A DNA stretch of 20,192 nucleotides from an uncultured Pseudomonadota bacterium (GTDB lineage Bacteria > Lernaellota > Lernaellaia > Lernaellales > Lernaellaceae): assembly GCA_937967875.1 (NCBI GenBank), contig CALBTQ010000271.1, forward strand, positions 1 to 20,192, given 5' to 3'. Shown one piece after another: positions 1 through 9,033 of this stretch (positions within the stretch are counted from its first letter, which is position 1; each line of letters starts with the position of its first letter). The notes under the pieces were generated by a model that saw nothing but the letters and a program-made list of their open reading frames with translations, searched no databases and had not been told where the DNA came from. Position numbers and translations under genes: made by a program.

Positions 1-45
1 GATCGTATTCGGTGACTGGAGTTCAGACGTGTGCTCTTCCGATCT
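1..45 (+). other. Illumina TruSeq index-side adapter (artefact)
   Basis: Bases 12-45 match the constant 34-nt part of the TruSeq index-side adapter, ending in CTCTTCCGATCT. Bases 4-11 (CGTATTCG) sit where the 8-nt index lies, and 1-3 (GAT) match the end of the P7 part. This is library sequence left on the contig, not genomic DNA. Genomic sequence begins at 46. Confidence 0.97.
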
Positions 46-47
46 AG

Positions 48-206
48 TTCGAGACTTGCGAAAAATTGAAGCCGCTTTCGGTCACCCACGGCGACGCCGT
101 GTTGCGCAACCTGCGCCGCATCAAGCGTAACGGTCTGGACGCGTTCCTGGCCGGCAAACGCGAATGGATGCACTTGGCGCCCAAGAAAAAGAGCGAAACG
201 AAGTAG
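48..206 (+). CDS. C-terminal fragment of an unrecognised protein (5' end missing)
   Basis: An open frame runs from the start of genomic sequence to a TAG at 204-206, giving 52 residues that begin FETCEKLKPLSVTHGDAV and end in a basic tail KKKSETK. The central stretch is rich in Arg/Lys and Leu (NLRRIKRNGLDAFLAGK) and looks helical. No start codon or ribosome site is visible, as expected for a gene cut by the contig edge. I do not recognise the family. It converges on the Asp-rich protein gene, whose stop lies 17 bases further on. Codon choice is GC-rich like its neighbours, and a lysine-rich C-terminus is common in cytosolic proteins. It could still be a chance open frame, since only 53 codons are visible. 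Confidence 0.5.
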   Translation, partial: FETCEKLKPLSVTHGDAVLRNLRRIKRNGLDAFLAGKREWMHLAPKKKSETK

Positions 207-223
207 CGACGAAAAACGCGAGA

Positions 224-2734
224 CTAGTTTTTCCCGCAACCGTCGTCATTGTCGTCATCATCATCGCCGGGTGTCGAATCGTCGTCGGTAGCATCGTCAT
301 CAATCACGTCATCATCGAACGCATCGTCATCAGTCGTGTCATCGTCGATCGTGTCATCGTCGACCGTGTCGTCGTCGACCGTATCGTCGTCGACCGTGTC
401 GTCGTCGATCGTGTCGTCATCGATCGTGTCATCGTCGACCGTGTCGTCGTCGACCGTATCGTCGTCGACCGTGTCGTCGTCGATCGTGTCGTCATCGATC
501 GTGTCGTCGTCGACCGTGTCGTCATCGATCGTGTCGTCATCGATCGTGTCGTCATCGGTCGTGTCGTCGTCGGTAGGATATTCGTCTTCCACGAAGGGCG
601 CGGTGGAACGGCATTGAATGAACGCCTGATTGTAGTGGTTATACCGCAGATAGCAGGCGACGAAATCGTCGCCGTCGCTCCAGAGAGTCACGGGCAAGTC
701 GGCGTCATCGGCCAGCGTTTCGACGTCCCAGCCCGTTGCGGTCTGATGCGCCAATTTGGCCGTGTCGTTCTCTTCGACGAAGCCCACGGTTACTCGCCCT
801 TGATCGTCGAGGGCGACGTCGCCGAGTGTTGCGTCGGACCACAGTAGTTCGCCGATCCAGGCGTCGCCGGTATCGGTCGCCGTGTAGACGCCTTGGTAGG
901 TGGAGTAAAAAACCTGCAACGTATCGGTTTCATCGCAGACGATCTTCAGGCCGTGGTCGCCGTAGAGGCTCACCGATTCCACGATGGTTTCCAAGGTGAA
1001 CGGTTCGCCTTCGCTGACTAGGATAAGGTCGTTGACGGCGCTGTCGAGGTAGACGATTCGCGCCAGACCGTCGGAGCAGGCGGTAAGGGAGGGGCTCCAG
1101 GCGTTGACGCCGAGTTCGACGAATTCCCCGACCGGTCCGCCCGGCGGGCGACGAGCGAAGTGAACGCCGCCGCAACCGGCGTCGCTGACGGCGATCAGCA
1201 AATCGCCCGCGGAGTGCATGGCGACCTGTCCGAGAAGGAACTGTTCCGGATAGGACACCAACGGTTCCCGGGCGAGTTGGCCGTCGTGATAGGTGGCCAG
1301 TTGCCAATCCATTTCGCTGTCGGCGTCGTACTGCGACCAGATGAAATGCAACCCTTCCGGCGAAACGGTCATGGGCGTGTCGCGTCCGGGGAAAAACAAT
1401 TGATCGTCGACGATCGGCCATTTGATTTTCCAGGCGGCCGGCGCGTAGGTGAATACATCGGTGGTGGACCAGCTTTCCGAATACCGCCGGTTGGTGAACA
1501 GATAGGGCGTCAATCCGCCCTGAGCCGGCAGCGCGGCCATGGACATGGTCATCCAGTATTCAATCGTCATCGTCCGGCTGAGGGTTTCTTCATAGAGCGC
1601 GGGCGTGCGGCCGAATTGGTAGATCAAATCTTTATAGCCGTAGTTTGCATTCTGCGCGAGCAAATGCGGTTTGTTCGTTTCGTCGATCTGGAGATAGCCG
1701 GAAAATTCGGGAACGGGCATATAGAGCGTTCCCTGGAAAGACCACTGGAAAACGGTCCACGGACTGCTGCCGCCCACGCACAGCCACGAGCTGTAGACCG
1801 GCGGCGGCCAGTCGGGAAAATAGGCGTCCTCGCCGGAATAGGAATAGATGTACGCGGGATCTCCGACGGAATCGAAGGCCAGATTGCCCATTTCCCGGGA
1901 GTAGAAATAGTCGAGGGCGACGGTGAGGAGGGTGACGCGATGCCAGCTCGGCGTCGCCGGATCGTGAGCGTAACCGTAGATGACGAAAGCTTCCGCGCCG
2001 ATCCCCGTGTAATAAACGAAGACTTCATCGTGAGCGTTGACGGCTAAAAAGCCGTCGCTGATGCCCAGCGCGATGGGCGCGACGGTTTCCTCTTCCCATT
2101 CGCCCGCAGCGTTGCGCAGGGCGTGCACGAGCAGCCAATCGTCGCCGGCGATTTGCAGGTCGAGCACGTGTGCCAGACCTTGCGCGTCGTAAGCCAAGGA
2201 TTGTCCGCCTTCGAAAAACGGGCGCGGCTCACACTGCCAGTTGTCGTATTTTTCGCTGCGACAGTAGTAGTGAACATCGTCGACGTCGCTCGCCAACAAC
2301 CCCGGCTCGCCGTCGGGATCGACCGCGGCGGAGTGGATGATCGGCGCGTCCAGCGGCAGCGCGAGGTCGCGGACGGTCCAACCGGCGGGGCCTTCGCGGG
2401 CCAGGCGCGGCGCATTCTCTTCCCCGACGCTGTACAGGGCCGATATCCCCATTTCGTCGTTCAACAAAAACGCCCGGGGAGCGACGTCGAAGGCCGCGTC
2501 GACCAAGGCGATTTCGCAGCCGTTTGCATCGCAGCGGGCGAAGTGCAAGCCCGGCTGAATGTAAAGCGCGAGGAATTTGCCGGAGGCTTCATCGTAGCGC
2601 ACCGAGGTCGGACCGGCCGCCATCGGATCGGCTAATAAATTGGCGTTATACGTGTGTTGGAAGTCGGCGTTCGCCGATGCGGCGATGAGGAGGCAAAACG
2701 AAACAAGTAAGGCAAAAATAAATTTAGCCTTCAT
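224..2734 (-). CDS. Secreted propeller-like protein with Asp-rich repeat tail
   Basis: This predicts an 836-residue exported protein. I chose the ATG at 2734 because GGGAGGG lies six bases upstream and the product then opens with a clean signal peptide (MKAKFIFALLVSFCLLIAASANA). A longer frame from 2773 would bury it. Residues of about 25-715 are low in Lys and rich in Trp, Tyr, Asp and Gly. They carry recurring blocks of the kind 'hydrophobic strand, D-x-x-G, strand' (for example AVDPDGEPGLLA and AYDAQGLAHVLD), as in sialidase/BNR-type beta-propellers. The last 115 residues are twenty DDDTx pentapeptides followed by PGDDDDDNDDGCGKN. I infer an extracellular or surface-attached protein, and no catalytic motif was seen. 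The ligand is unknown. The tail is very acidic and might bind divalent cations. The gene appears to be monocistronic with an AT-rich promoter upstream. Confidence 0.85.
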   Translation of the reverse strand: MKAKFIFALLVSFCLLIAASANADFQHTYNANLLADPMAAGPTSVRYDEASGKFLALYIQPGLHFARCDANGCEIALVDAAFDVAPRAFLLNDEMGISALYSVGEENAPRLAREGPAGWTVRDLALPLDAPIIHSAAVDPDGEPGLLASDVDDVHYYCRSEKYDNWQCEPRPFFEGGQSLAYDAQGLAHVLDLQIAGDDWLLVHALRNAAGEWEEETVAPIALGISDGFLAVNAHDEVFVYYTGIGAEAFVIYGYAHDPATPSWHRVTLLTVALDYFYSREMGNLAFDSVGDPAYIYSYSGEDAYFPDWPPPVYSSWLCVGGSSPWTVFQWSFQGTLYMPVPEFSGYLQIDETNKPHLLAQNANYGYKDLIYQFGRTPALYEETLSRTMTIEYWMTMSMAALPAQGGLTPYLFTNRRYSESWSTTDVFTYAPAAWKIKWPIVDDQLFFPGRDTPMTVSPEGLHFIWSQYDADSEMDWQLATYHDGQLAREPLVSYPEQFLLGQVAMHSAGDLLIAVSDAGCGGVHFARRPPGGPVGEFVELGVNAWSPSLTACSDGLARIVYLDSAVNDLILVSEGEPFTLETIVESVSLYGDHGLKIVCDETDTLQVFYSTYQGVYTATDTGDAWIGELLWSDATLGDVALDDQGRVTVGFVEENDTAKLAHQTATGWDVETLADDADLPVTLWSDGDDFVACYLRYNHYNQAFIQCRSTAPFVEDEYPTDDDTTDDDTIDDDTIDDDTVDDDTIDDDTIDDDTVDDDTVDDDTVDDDTIDDDTIDDDTVDDDTVDDDTVDDDTIDDDTTDDDAFDDDVIDDDATDDDSTPGDDDDDNDDGCGKN
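272..571 (-). repeat. 15-bp minisatellite coding DDDTx, twenty units
   Basis: Twenty in-frame 15-bp units encode DDDTI, DDDTV, DDDTT and, at the C-terminal end, diverged DDDAF, DDDVI, DDDAT and DDDST. Seen on the plus strand a typical unit is GTGTCGTCGTCGACC. A five-unit, 75-bp block is present twice in direct tandem without a single difference (351-425 and 426-500), including its marker variants GTATCG and GTCATCG. Units lie in multiples of three, so gain or loss keeps the frame. Confidence 0.95.
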
Positions 2735-2740
2735 CTTAAA

Positions 2741-2747
2741 CCCTCCC
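2741..2747 (-). promoter_or_regulatory. Ribosome binding site fixing the start at 2734
   Basis: GGGAGGG on the minus strand lies six bases before the ATG at 2732-2734. It supports that start over the in-frame upstream codon at 2773, which would put 13 residues ahead of the signal peptide. Confidence 0.75.
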
Positions 2748-2775
2748 GGTGGATTCAAGATCCAGGCCTGCACTC

Positions 2776-2797
2776 ATTATGCTAAATAATTATCACA
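2776..2797 (-). promoter_or_regulatory. AT-rich promoter candidate for the Asp-rich protein gene
   Basis: In an otherwise GC-rich region the minus strand carries TGTGATAAT at 2789-2797 (extended -10 form, five of six bases of TATAAT). A second -10-like CATAAT lies at 2776-2781. No convincing -35 box stands at the right distance, which is tolerable for an extended -10. The start codon is about 42-55 bases downstream. Confidence 0.35.
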
Positions 2798-2860
2798 TAC
2801 GACGCAAGGGCGAGGTGGATAAGAAAAGCGGATAGTATCTGTCGGCGGTACGATCGGCAG

Positions 2861-2905
2861 CCCTCATCCCCGGCCCTTCTCCCCCGGGGAGAAGGGAGAT
2901 CGGGC
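2861..2905. repeat. REP-like GC-rich palindrome
   Basis: The core CCCTTCTCCCC-C-GGGGAGAAGGG (2874-2896) is an 11-bp perfect inverted repeat with a one-base centre, preceded by CCCTCATCCCCGG and followed by AGATCGGG. Similar CCCTC...CCC/GGGAGAGGG intergenic palindromes are dispersed in many Gram-negative genomes. It lies between the porin terminator and the next gene's promoter. Only one copy is in the window, so dispersal cannot be shown here. Confidence 0.55.
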
Positions 2906-2910
2906 ACAAA

Positions 2911-2943
2911 GAAAGAAAAAGGGCGCATCGCTCGGATGCGCCC
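2911..2943 (-). terminator. Rho-independent terminator of the outer-membrane protein gene
   Basis: Read on the minus strand, GGGCGCATC and GATGCGCCC form a 9-bp GC-rich stem around a CGAGC loop (2921-2943). TTTTTCTTTC follows directly (2911-2920). It lies 24 bases after the stop codon of the barrel gene. Confidence 0.9.
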
Positions 2944-2967
2944 TCGGGTTTTGCCGAAAGATTTTTC

Positions 2968-4590
2968 TTAGAAGTCGATGATCGCCTTCATCTGCAGCGT
3001 GTAGACGTTCTGCACGTCGTCGAAGCGGTCGTAGCAATAGCCGCCCGGCCAGAAGTAACCGAAGGACATGCCGCTGGTGAAGCGCTTGTGGAAGGTGTAG
3101 GCGAAGGCCAGGTCGCTTTCCCAGCCCAGGTCGTGCGCCGCTTCCTCGCCGTCCTCGTTGTGGCCCGACTCGTTGATGAAGCTGCCGATCACATCCAGGC
3201 GGATGTCCATGCCGTCCAGCGGCCGGATGAAGCCGCCCAGCTTGGCGTACATGCCGTTTTGCACCGAGCCGCCCATCAGCGTTTCCCAGCCGATCAGGTC
3301 GACGTTGTAGTCGCGATCGAAGCCGATGGTATACATGTGCCGCCCGAAGGCCGCCTGGTTGTTGATCACCGTGTTCACGAAGTCGATCTGCGTGTCGGCG
3401 TCGTCCGGATCCGCCGCGGACCGCTGCGCCGCCTGACGCACGGCCGCGAGCGCGGCGGGATCGAATTCGTCGTCCGGATTCGAATCGCTCGGCGAGGTCA
3501 CGCCGTATTCCAGGCCCGCGCCCCAGCGGCGGGCGTCGTAGCCGATGCGCGTCGCGGCGAGGAAGGCGTTGACGTCGATCTTGCCGCCGCCCTTGCCGAC
3601 GGGCAGCCCGGCGTCGCGCAGATCGACCACCTCGTCGCCGTGGATCATCTTCATCGAGCCCTGCGTGGCCATGGCTTCGGCCTCGGCGGTGAAGCCGGCC
3701 CAGGCCAGCCGCGCCCACAGGTTGTACAGCCACAGCTTCGCGTCGGTCGCGTCCTGCATGCGGTAGTTGAAGGCCAGGCCGCCGTCGAAGCGCATCGAGG
3801 CGGAGAAGGCGATGTCGCGGAAGTAATTGGTCAACGACAGTTGGTGAATGTCGTATTTGCCGGAACGGAAATCTTCCTCCGCCACGCGGTCGTAGGAGAG
3901 GATCGGGTAGTATAGCCCGGTCACGCGTGTGCCGAACAACAGGCTGTCGGCGACGTCGCCGTAGTCGGCGTCGAAGCCGCTGTTGAGGTCGTTGAGGTCC
4001 TCGGGGCGGCCCAGGTAGCGGGCGTAGGGCGAGCCGGAATTAGTGTAGATGCCCATGCCGAAATGCTGGGCCATGCGGCCGAAGCGCAGGAAGCCGATGG
4101 GCAGCAGCACCTCGCCGTACAACTGACGGATCTGCACCGGATCGACGTCCTCACCGTCCAGGCCGGTGTTGCTGACCGTCTGGGCGAAGGGATCGACCGT
4201 GTTGAGCGTCAGGTTTTCATAGCTCACGTTCTTGATCGTCGTCGGATCGTTGGGCATACGCTCGATGACCGTGCCGGGCGTCGAGGTGAGCTGATTGTCG
4301 CCCCAGAGCGTGTTCTTGAGCATGTCCAGCTCGACGTGGATGCGGATCGGGTCGGCGATCAGCAGCGTCGAATTGAGCAGGAACCGCTGATCGATGTAGC
4401 TGTACCAGTCCGAATCGCTGCCGTCGTTAACCGCCCAGGACGGTTTGAACAGGCTGTCGTAGCGCACGCGATAGTAGCCGTGCATATCGAACCCGATGGC
4501 GCTCAGGCCTTCTTCCTCGGCCGCCGCCGCCCAGGGCAGGGCGCCCAGGAGCAGGGCCGCAACGATCAAAGTCAAACAAAACCGTTTCAT
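2968..4590 (-). CDS. Outer-membrane beta-barrel protein, TIGR04551-like
   Basis: This predicts a 540-residue exported barrel protein. The ATG at 4590 gives a standard signal peptide (MKRFCLTLIVAALLLGALPW, cleavage after about AAAA at 24) and has AGGTGAGG just upstream. A frame extending to 4668 is unlikely. The mature part alternates short amphipathic strands rich in Tyr, Phe and Gly (HGYYRVRYD near 38-45) with polar loops, and the chain ends in Phe, typical of proteins assembled by the BAM complex. The motif GRMAQHFGMG (171-180) and the following DADYGDVAD (207-215) resemble my recollection of the TIGR04551 family of myxobacterial-type outer-membrane proteins. That assignment is from memory and is moderate. 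The role is unknown, plausibly a pore. It has its own promoter candidate and a strong terminator, so it is probably transcribed alone. Confidence 0.85.
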   Translation of the reverse strand: MKRFCLTLIVAALLLGALPWAAAAEEEGLSAIGFDMHGYYRVRYDSLFKPSWAVNDGSDSDWYSYIDQRFLLNSTLLIADPIRIHVELDMLKNTLWGDNQLTSTPGTVIERMPNDPTTIKNVSYENLTLNTVDPFAQTVSNTGLDGEDVDPVQIRQLYGEVLLPIGFLRFGRMAQHFGMGIYTNSGSPYARYLGRPEDLNDLNSGFDADYGDVADSLLFGTRVTGLYYPILSYDRVAEEDFRSGKYDIHQLSLTNYFRDIAFSASMRFDGGLAFNYRMQDATDAKLWLYNLWARLAWAGFTAEAEAMATQGSMKMIHGDEVVDLRDAGLPVGKGGGKIDVNAFLAATRIGYDARRWGAGLEYGVTSPSDSNPDDEFDPAALAAVRQAAQRSAADPDDADTQIDFVNTVINNQAAFGRHMYTIGFDRDYNVDLIGWETLMGGSVQNGMYAKLGGFIRPLDGMDIRLDVIGSFINESGHNEDGEEAAHDLGWESDLAFAYTFHKRFTSGMSFGYFWPGGYCYDRFDDVQNVYTLQMKAIIDF

Positions 4591-4666
4591 CGCCTCACCT
4601 ATGCAAAGGATTGACGTCGGCGCGGCGGCGCAAACCGCCCCTTTCCCGACGTATGCGGAATGGGGC

Positions 4667-4695
4667 AACCTAGCATGGCCCCTGCTTTAATTCAA
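4667..4695 (-). promoter_or_regulatory. Promoter candidate for the outer-membrane protein gene
   Basis: On the minus strand TTGAAT (4690-4695) is separated by 17 bases from TAGGTT (4667-4672), which is preceded by TGC in the extended -10 position. The start codon is about 77 bases downstream. It lies just after the ATP synthase terminator, as expected for an independent transcript. Matches to consensus are partial (four and three of six). Confidence 0.4.
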
Positions 4696-4717
4696 GTTGC
4701 GCGGCGCGTTTTGGCCG

Positions 4718-4753
4718 GCAAAAACAACGCCCGCGGCGGTGAGGCCGCGGGCG
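4718..4753 (-). terminator. Rho-independent terminator of the ATP synthase operon
   Basis: On the minus strand a perfect 10-bp stem, CGCCCGCGGC with GCCGCGGGCG (4728-4753), encloses a six-base loop. TTGTTTTTGC follows (4718-4727). It lies 26 bases past the atpC stop. Confidence 0.92.
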
Positions 4754-4779
4754 GAACAAGGCAGGATTTTTTTGCGGCG

Positions 4780-5190
4780 TTAGTCGCCGGCGATATCCAG
4801 ACGGTACAGGGCGCGGCGCAGGGCCGCTTCGGCGCGCAGCAGGTCGATGGAATCGTCCTTGGGCGACGCCGCGATGCGATCCTCGGCGCGTTTCTTCGCG
4901 TTTTCGGCGCGCGTCACGTCGATGTGGATCGAGGCTTCGCAGACTTCGGCCAGGATGACGACTTTATCGTCGTCGATCTGACAGAAGCCGCCGTTGGTGA
5001 AGAACTGCTCGAGTTCGCCTTTGGTGTTTTGGATCTTCAACGGGCCCATGCCCAGCGCGACCATCCAGGGGTCGTGGCCGGACATGATGCCGAATTCGCC
5101 GTTCGCGCCCGGGGCGATGATGTTGGTCGCCTCGGCCTCGTAGAGCTTGCGCGTGGGCGTAACCAGTTTGACCGATAACGTGTCTGCCAT
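4780..5190 (-). CDS. atpC: F1 ATP synthase epsilon subunit
   Basis: The 136-residue product is the epsilon subunit, part of the F1 central stalk that couples rotation to catalysis and can inhibit ATP hydrolysis. Residues 1-85 form the expected N-terminal beta-sandwich (LSVKLVTPTRKLYEAEA at the start, then APGANGEFGIMSGHDPWMVAL). Residues of about 88-136 form the two-helix C-terminal domain (VTRAENAKKRAEDRI and LLRAEAALRRALYRLDI). The length is normal. The ATG at 5190 has AAGGGGGTGAG upstream. It is the last gene of the operon, 11 bases after atpD and directly before a strong terminator. Confidence 0.96.
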   Translation of the reverse strand: MADTLSVKLVTPTRKLYEAEATNIIAPGANGEFGIMSGHDPWMVALGMGPLKIQNTKGELEQFFTNGGFCQIDDDKVVILAEVCEASIHIDVTRAENAKKRAEDRIAASPKDDSIDLLRAEAALRRALYRLDIAGD

Positions 5191-5201
5191 AGCTCACCCC
5201 C

Positions 5202-6620
<1,419 letters not shown>

Positions 6621-7496
6621 TTACGAAATAGCGTTGGCGCCGTTAATGATGTCCAGCAGCTCGGTTGTAATGGCGGCTTGTCTCGCTCGGTTAAACTGTA
6701 GCGTCAATTTGCCGATCATTTCCTCGGCGTTGGTCGTCGCACTGTCCATGGCGCTCATGCGGGCGCCCATTTCGGCGGCGAAGCTCTCTAAGAACGCTTT
6801 GTACAACTGATAATGGACCTGCAACGGCAGCAGCTCGGCCAGCAGTTGCTCTTTTTCGGGTTCGTAGCGGTAATCGACGATCGCGTCCATGCCCTCGGGG
6901 CGGCCCGTTTCGGGCAGCTCGACGGGAATGAGGCGTCGGTCGATGATCCGCTGACTGATCGCGCTGACGAACTCGTTGTACACGAGATACACTTCGTCCG
7001 CCTCGTCGTTGGTGAACGCGTCAACCAGCTCGGTGCCGATACGCATCGCCAGGCCGTAATTGTGATCGCCCAGGATGTTGGTGTACTTCTGCCGCATCTC
7101 GGTGTTGCGCCGCTTGAAGAATTCGTTCGCCTTGCGCCCGATGATGCTGATGTTGACTTGCTTGCCCTGTTCTTCCCACTTGTGTTTGGTCTGCCAGGCG
7201 TAGCGCAGGATGTTGCCGTTGAACGCGCCGCACAAACCGCGATCCGAGGTCACGACGACCAGCTCGACTTTCTGCACCGCGTCCTTGCCCTCCAGCAGCG
7301 GGAAGCCTTCGCTTTCCGTGCGGCGGTACAGGTTCGCGATCATTTCGTCGAGCATCTGCGCATAGGGCCGACCGGCGCGCAAGCGCTCTTCGGCGCCGCG
7401 CAGTTTGGCGGCCGCGACCATCTTCATCGCCTTGGTGATCTTATGCGTGTTTTTGACGCTGTTGATCCGTTTGCGAATGTCGCGCAGCGTTGCCAT
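6621..7496 (-). CDS. atpG: F1 ATP synthase gamma subunit
   Basis: The 291-residue product is the rotating central shaft of F1. The conserved N-terminal helix (ATLRDIRKRINSVKNTHKIT, then KAMKMVAAAKLR) and C-terminal helix (EEMIGKLTLQFNRARQAAIT, then TELLDIINGA) form the coiled-coil that turns inside the alpha/beta ring. The middle contains SDRGLCGAFN, the Rossmann-like domain signature of gamma. The length is normal. The start at 7496 is preceded by AAGGAG at seven bases. It sits 13 bases after atpA. Confidence 0.97.
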   Translation of the reverse strand: MATLRDIRKRINSVKNTHKITKAMKMVAAAKLRGAEERLRAGRPYAQMLDEMIANLYRRTESEGFPLLEGKDAVQKVELVVVTSDRGLCGAFNGNILRYAWQTKHKWEEQGKQVNISIIGRKANEFFKRRNTEMRQKYTNILGDHNYGLAMRIGTELVDAFTNDEADEVYLVYNEFVSAISQRIIDRRLIPVELPETGRPEGMDAIVDYRYEPEKEQLLAELLPLQVHYQLYKAFLESFAAEMGARMSAMDSATTNAEEMIGKLTLQFNRARQAAITTELLDIINGANAIS

Positions 7497-7509
7497 GTGC
7501 GCTCCTTAC

Positions 7510-9018
7510 TTATCCGGTAAAGACTTCGTCGAAGTCGGCAAAAGCCTTATCGAGGTCCGCCTTGATGTCGTCGGAGATGGTCTTCTTGGTTTTGATCTTG
7601 TCCAGCAGCCCCTGATAGCGCTCCTCGAAGAAGCGATACAGTTCCTGCTCGTACGGGCCGATCTTGTCCACTTCGTACTTGTCGAGGTGGCCGTTGACGC
7701 CGGCGTAGATCATCAGGATCTGCTTTTCGACGGGCAGCGGTTTGTACTGCGGCTGCTTGAGGATTTCCATCAGGCGTTCGCCGCGGGCCAACTGCGCCTG
7801 GGTCGCTTTGTCCAGGTCGGAGCCGAACTGGGCGAAGGCGGCCATTTCACGATACTGCGCCAGGTCCAGGCGCAAGGAGCCGGCGACCTGCTTCATCGCC
7901 TTGATCTGCGCGTTGCCGCCGACGCGGCTGACCGACAGACCGGCGTTCACAGCGGGCCGGATGCCGCTGTAGAACAAGTCGGTTTCCAGGAAGATCTGGC
8001 CGTCGGTAATCGAAATGACGTTCGTCGGGATGTAGGCCGAGATGTCGCCGGCCTGCGTCTCGATGATCGGCAAGGCGGTCAGGCTGCCGCCGCCGCGCGA
8101 ATCGGACATTTTCGCGGCGCGCTCGAGCAAGCGGCTGTGCAGATAGAAGACGTCGCCGGGGAACGCTTCGCGGCCCGGCGGACGGCGCAGCAACAAGGAG
8201 AGCTGGCGATAGGCCGCGGCCTGCTTGGTCAGGTCGTCGTAGAAGATGACCGCGTGCATGCCGTTGTCGCGGAAGTACTCGCCCATCGTGCAGCCGGTGT
8301 AGGGGCTGAGGAACTGCATCGGGGCCGGGTCGGAGGCCGAGGCGACGACCACGGTCGTGTACTCCATGGCGCCGAATTTTTCGAGCCGGTCCACGACCTG
8401 GGCGACGGTCGACATCTTCTGGCCGGTGGCCACGTAGATGCAGTACACGTCGGTTTCTTTCTGGTTGATGATCGTGTCGATCGCGATCGCCGTCTTGCCG
8501 GTCTGGCGGTCGCCGATGATCAACTCGCGCTGACCGCGGCCGATCGGGATCATCGAGTCGATCGCCTTGAGGCCGGTCTGCAACGGCTGGTTAACCGACT
8601 GGCGATAGACGATGCCGGGCGCTTTGATTTCCACGTTGCGCGTTTCCGCGGCGTCGATCGGGCCTTTGCCGTCGATCGGCTGCCCCAACGCGTTGACCAC
8701 GCGGCCGGCGACCCCTTTGCCCACCGGAACCTGCACGATCTTGCCGGTGCGCTTGACGGTCATGCCTTCTTTGATTTCGTGAGTCTCGCCGAAAACGACC
8801 GCGCCGACGTTGTCCTCTTCGAGATTGAGGGCCATGCCCATGATCTCGTGGGGGAACTCGAGCAACTCGCCGGCCATCACGTTTTCCAGACCATGCAGAC
8901 GGGCGATGCCGTCACCGACCGACAGCACTACGCCGGTCTCGGCAACGTCAACCTCCTTGCCGTAATCGGCAATCTGCTTCGCGATAATCTTGCTTATTTC
9001 TGCCGCTCTGATTTCCAT
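7510..9018 (-). CDS. atpA: F1 ATP synthase alpha subunit
   Basis: This 502-residue non-catalytic nucleotide-binding subunit alternates with beta in the F1 hexamer. The P-loop GDRQTGKT is at 169-176, [11 protein letters not shown] in the N-terminal barrel is at about 34-44, and SVSRVGG at 362-368 carries the arginine (365) that reaches into the catalytic site. [19 protein letters not shown] (315-333) is a family signature. The ATG at 9018 is preferred, with GAGG eight bases upstream. An in-frame GTG at 9024 would leave only two bases of spacing. It lies 15 bases after atpH. Confidence 0.98.
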   Translation of the reverse strand: MEIRAAEISKIIAKQIADYGKEVDVAETGVVLSVGDGIARLHGLENVMAGELLEFPHEIMGMALNLEEDNVGAVVFGETHEIKEGMTVKRTGKIVQVPVGKGVAGRVVNALGQPIDGKGPIDAAETRNVEIKAPGIVYRQSVNQPLQTGLKAIDSMIPIGRGQRELIIGDRQTGKTAIAIDTIINQKETDVYCIYVATGQKMSTVAQVVDRLEKFGAMEYTTVVVASASDPAPMQFLSPYTGCTMGEYFRDNGMHAVIFYDDLTKQAAAYRQLSLLLRRPPGREAFPGDVFYLHSRLLERAAKMSDSRGGGSLTALPIIETQAGDISAYIPTNVISITDGQIFLETDLFYSGIRPAVNAGLSVSRVGGNAQIKAMKQVAGSLRLDLAQYREMAAFAQFGSDLDKATQAQLARGERLMEILKQPQYKPLPVEKQILMIYAGVNGHLDKYEVDKIGPYEQELYRFFEERYQGLLDKIKTKKTISDDIKADLDKAFADFDEVFTG

Positions 9019-9033
9019 GAACACAACCTCGAT

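Noticed and set aside
211..233. GAAAAAC...GTTTTTC inverted repeat between the convergent genes at the left end
   Set aside because: The 7-bp stem is A/T-rich with a nine-base loop, and it overlaps the stop codon of the Asp-rich protein gene. This is too weak to call a terminator.
272..571. Repeat array considered as a CRISPR array
   Set aside because: Units are 15 bp, contiguous, in frame and without spacers. It is a coding minisatellite.
164..847. Plus-strand frame encoding VDRVVVDRIV-type repeats, and other frames through the same repeat
   Set aside because: The 15-bp repeat has no stop in several frames, so all read through. Only the minus-strand frame has a signal peptide, ribosome site and a long non-repetitive domain.
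2813..2823. TTATCCACC (minus strand), one mismatch from a DnaA box
   Set aside because: It is a single site with no cluster or AT-rich unwinding element, so it does not support an origin here.
4761..4773. T-run on the plus strand after the atpC-side hairpin, suggesting a bidirectional terminator
   Set aside because: The T-run (4767-4773) is 13 bases from the stem, too far for intrinsic termination on the plus strand.
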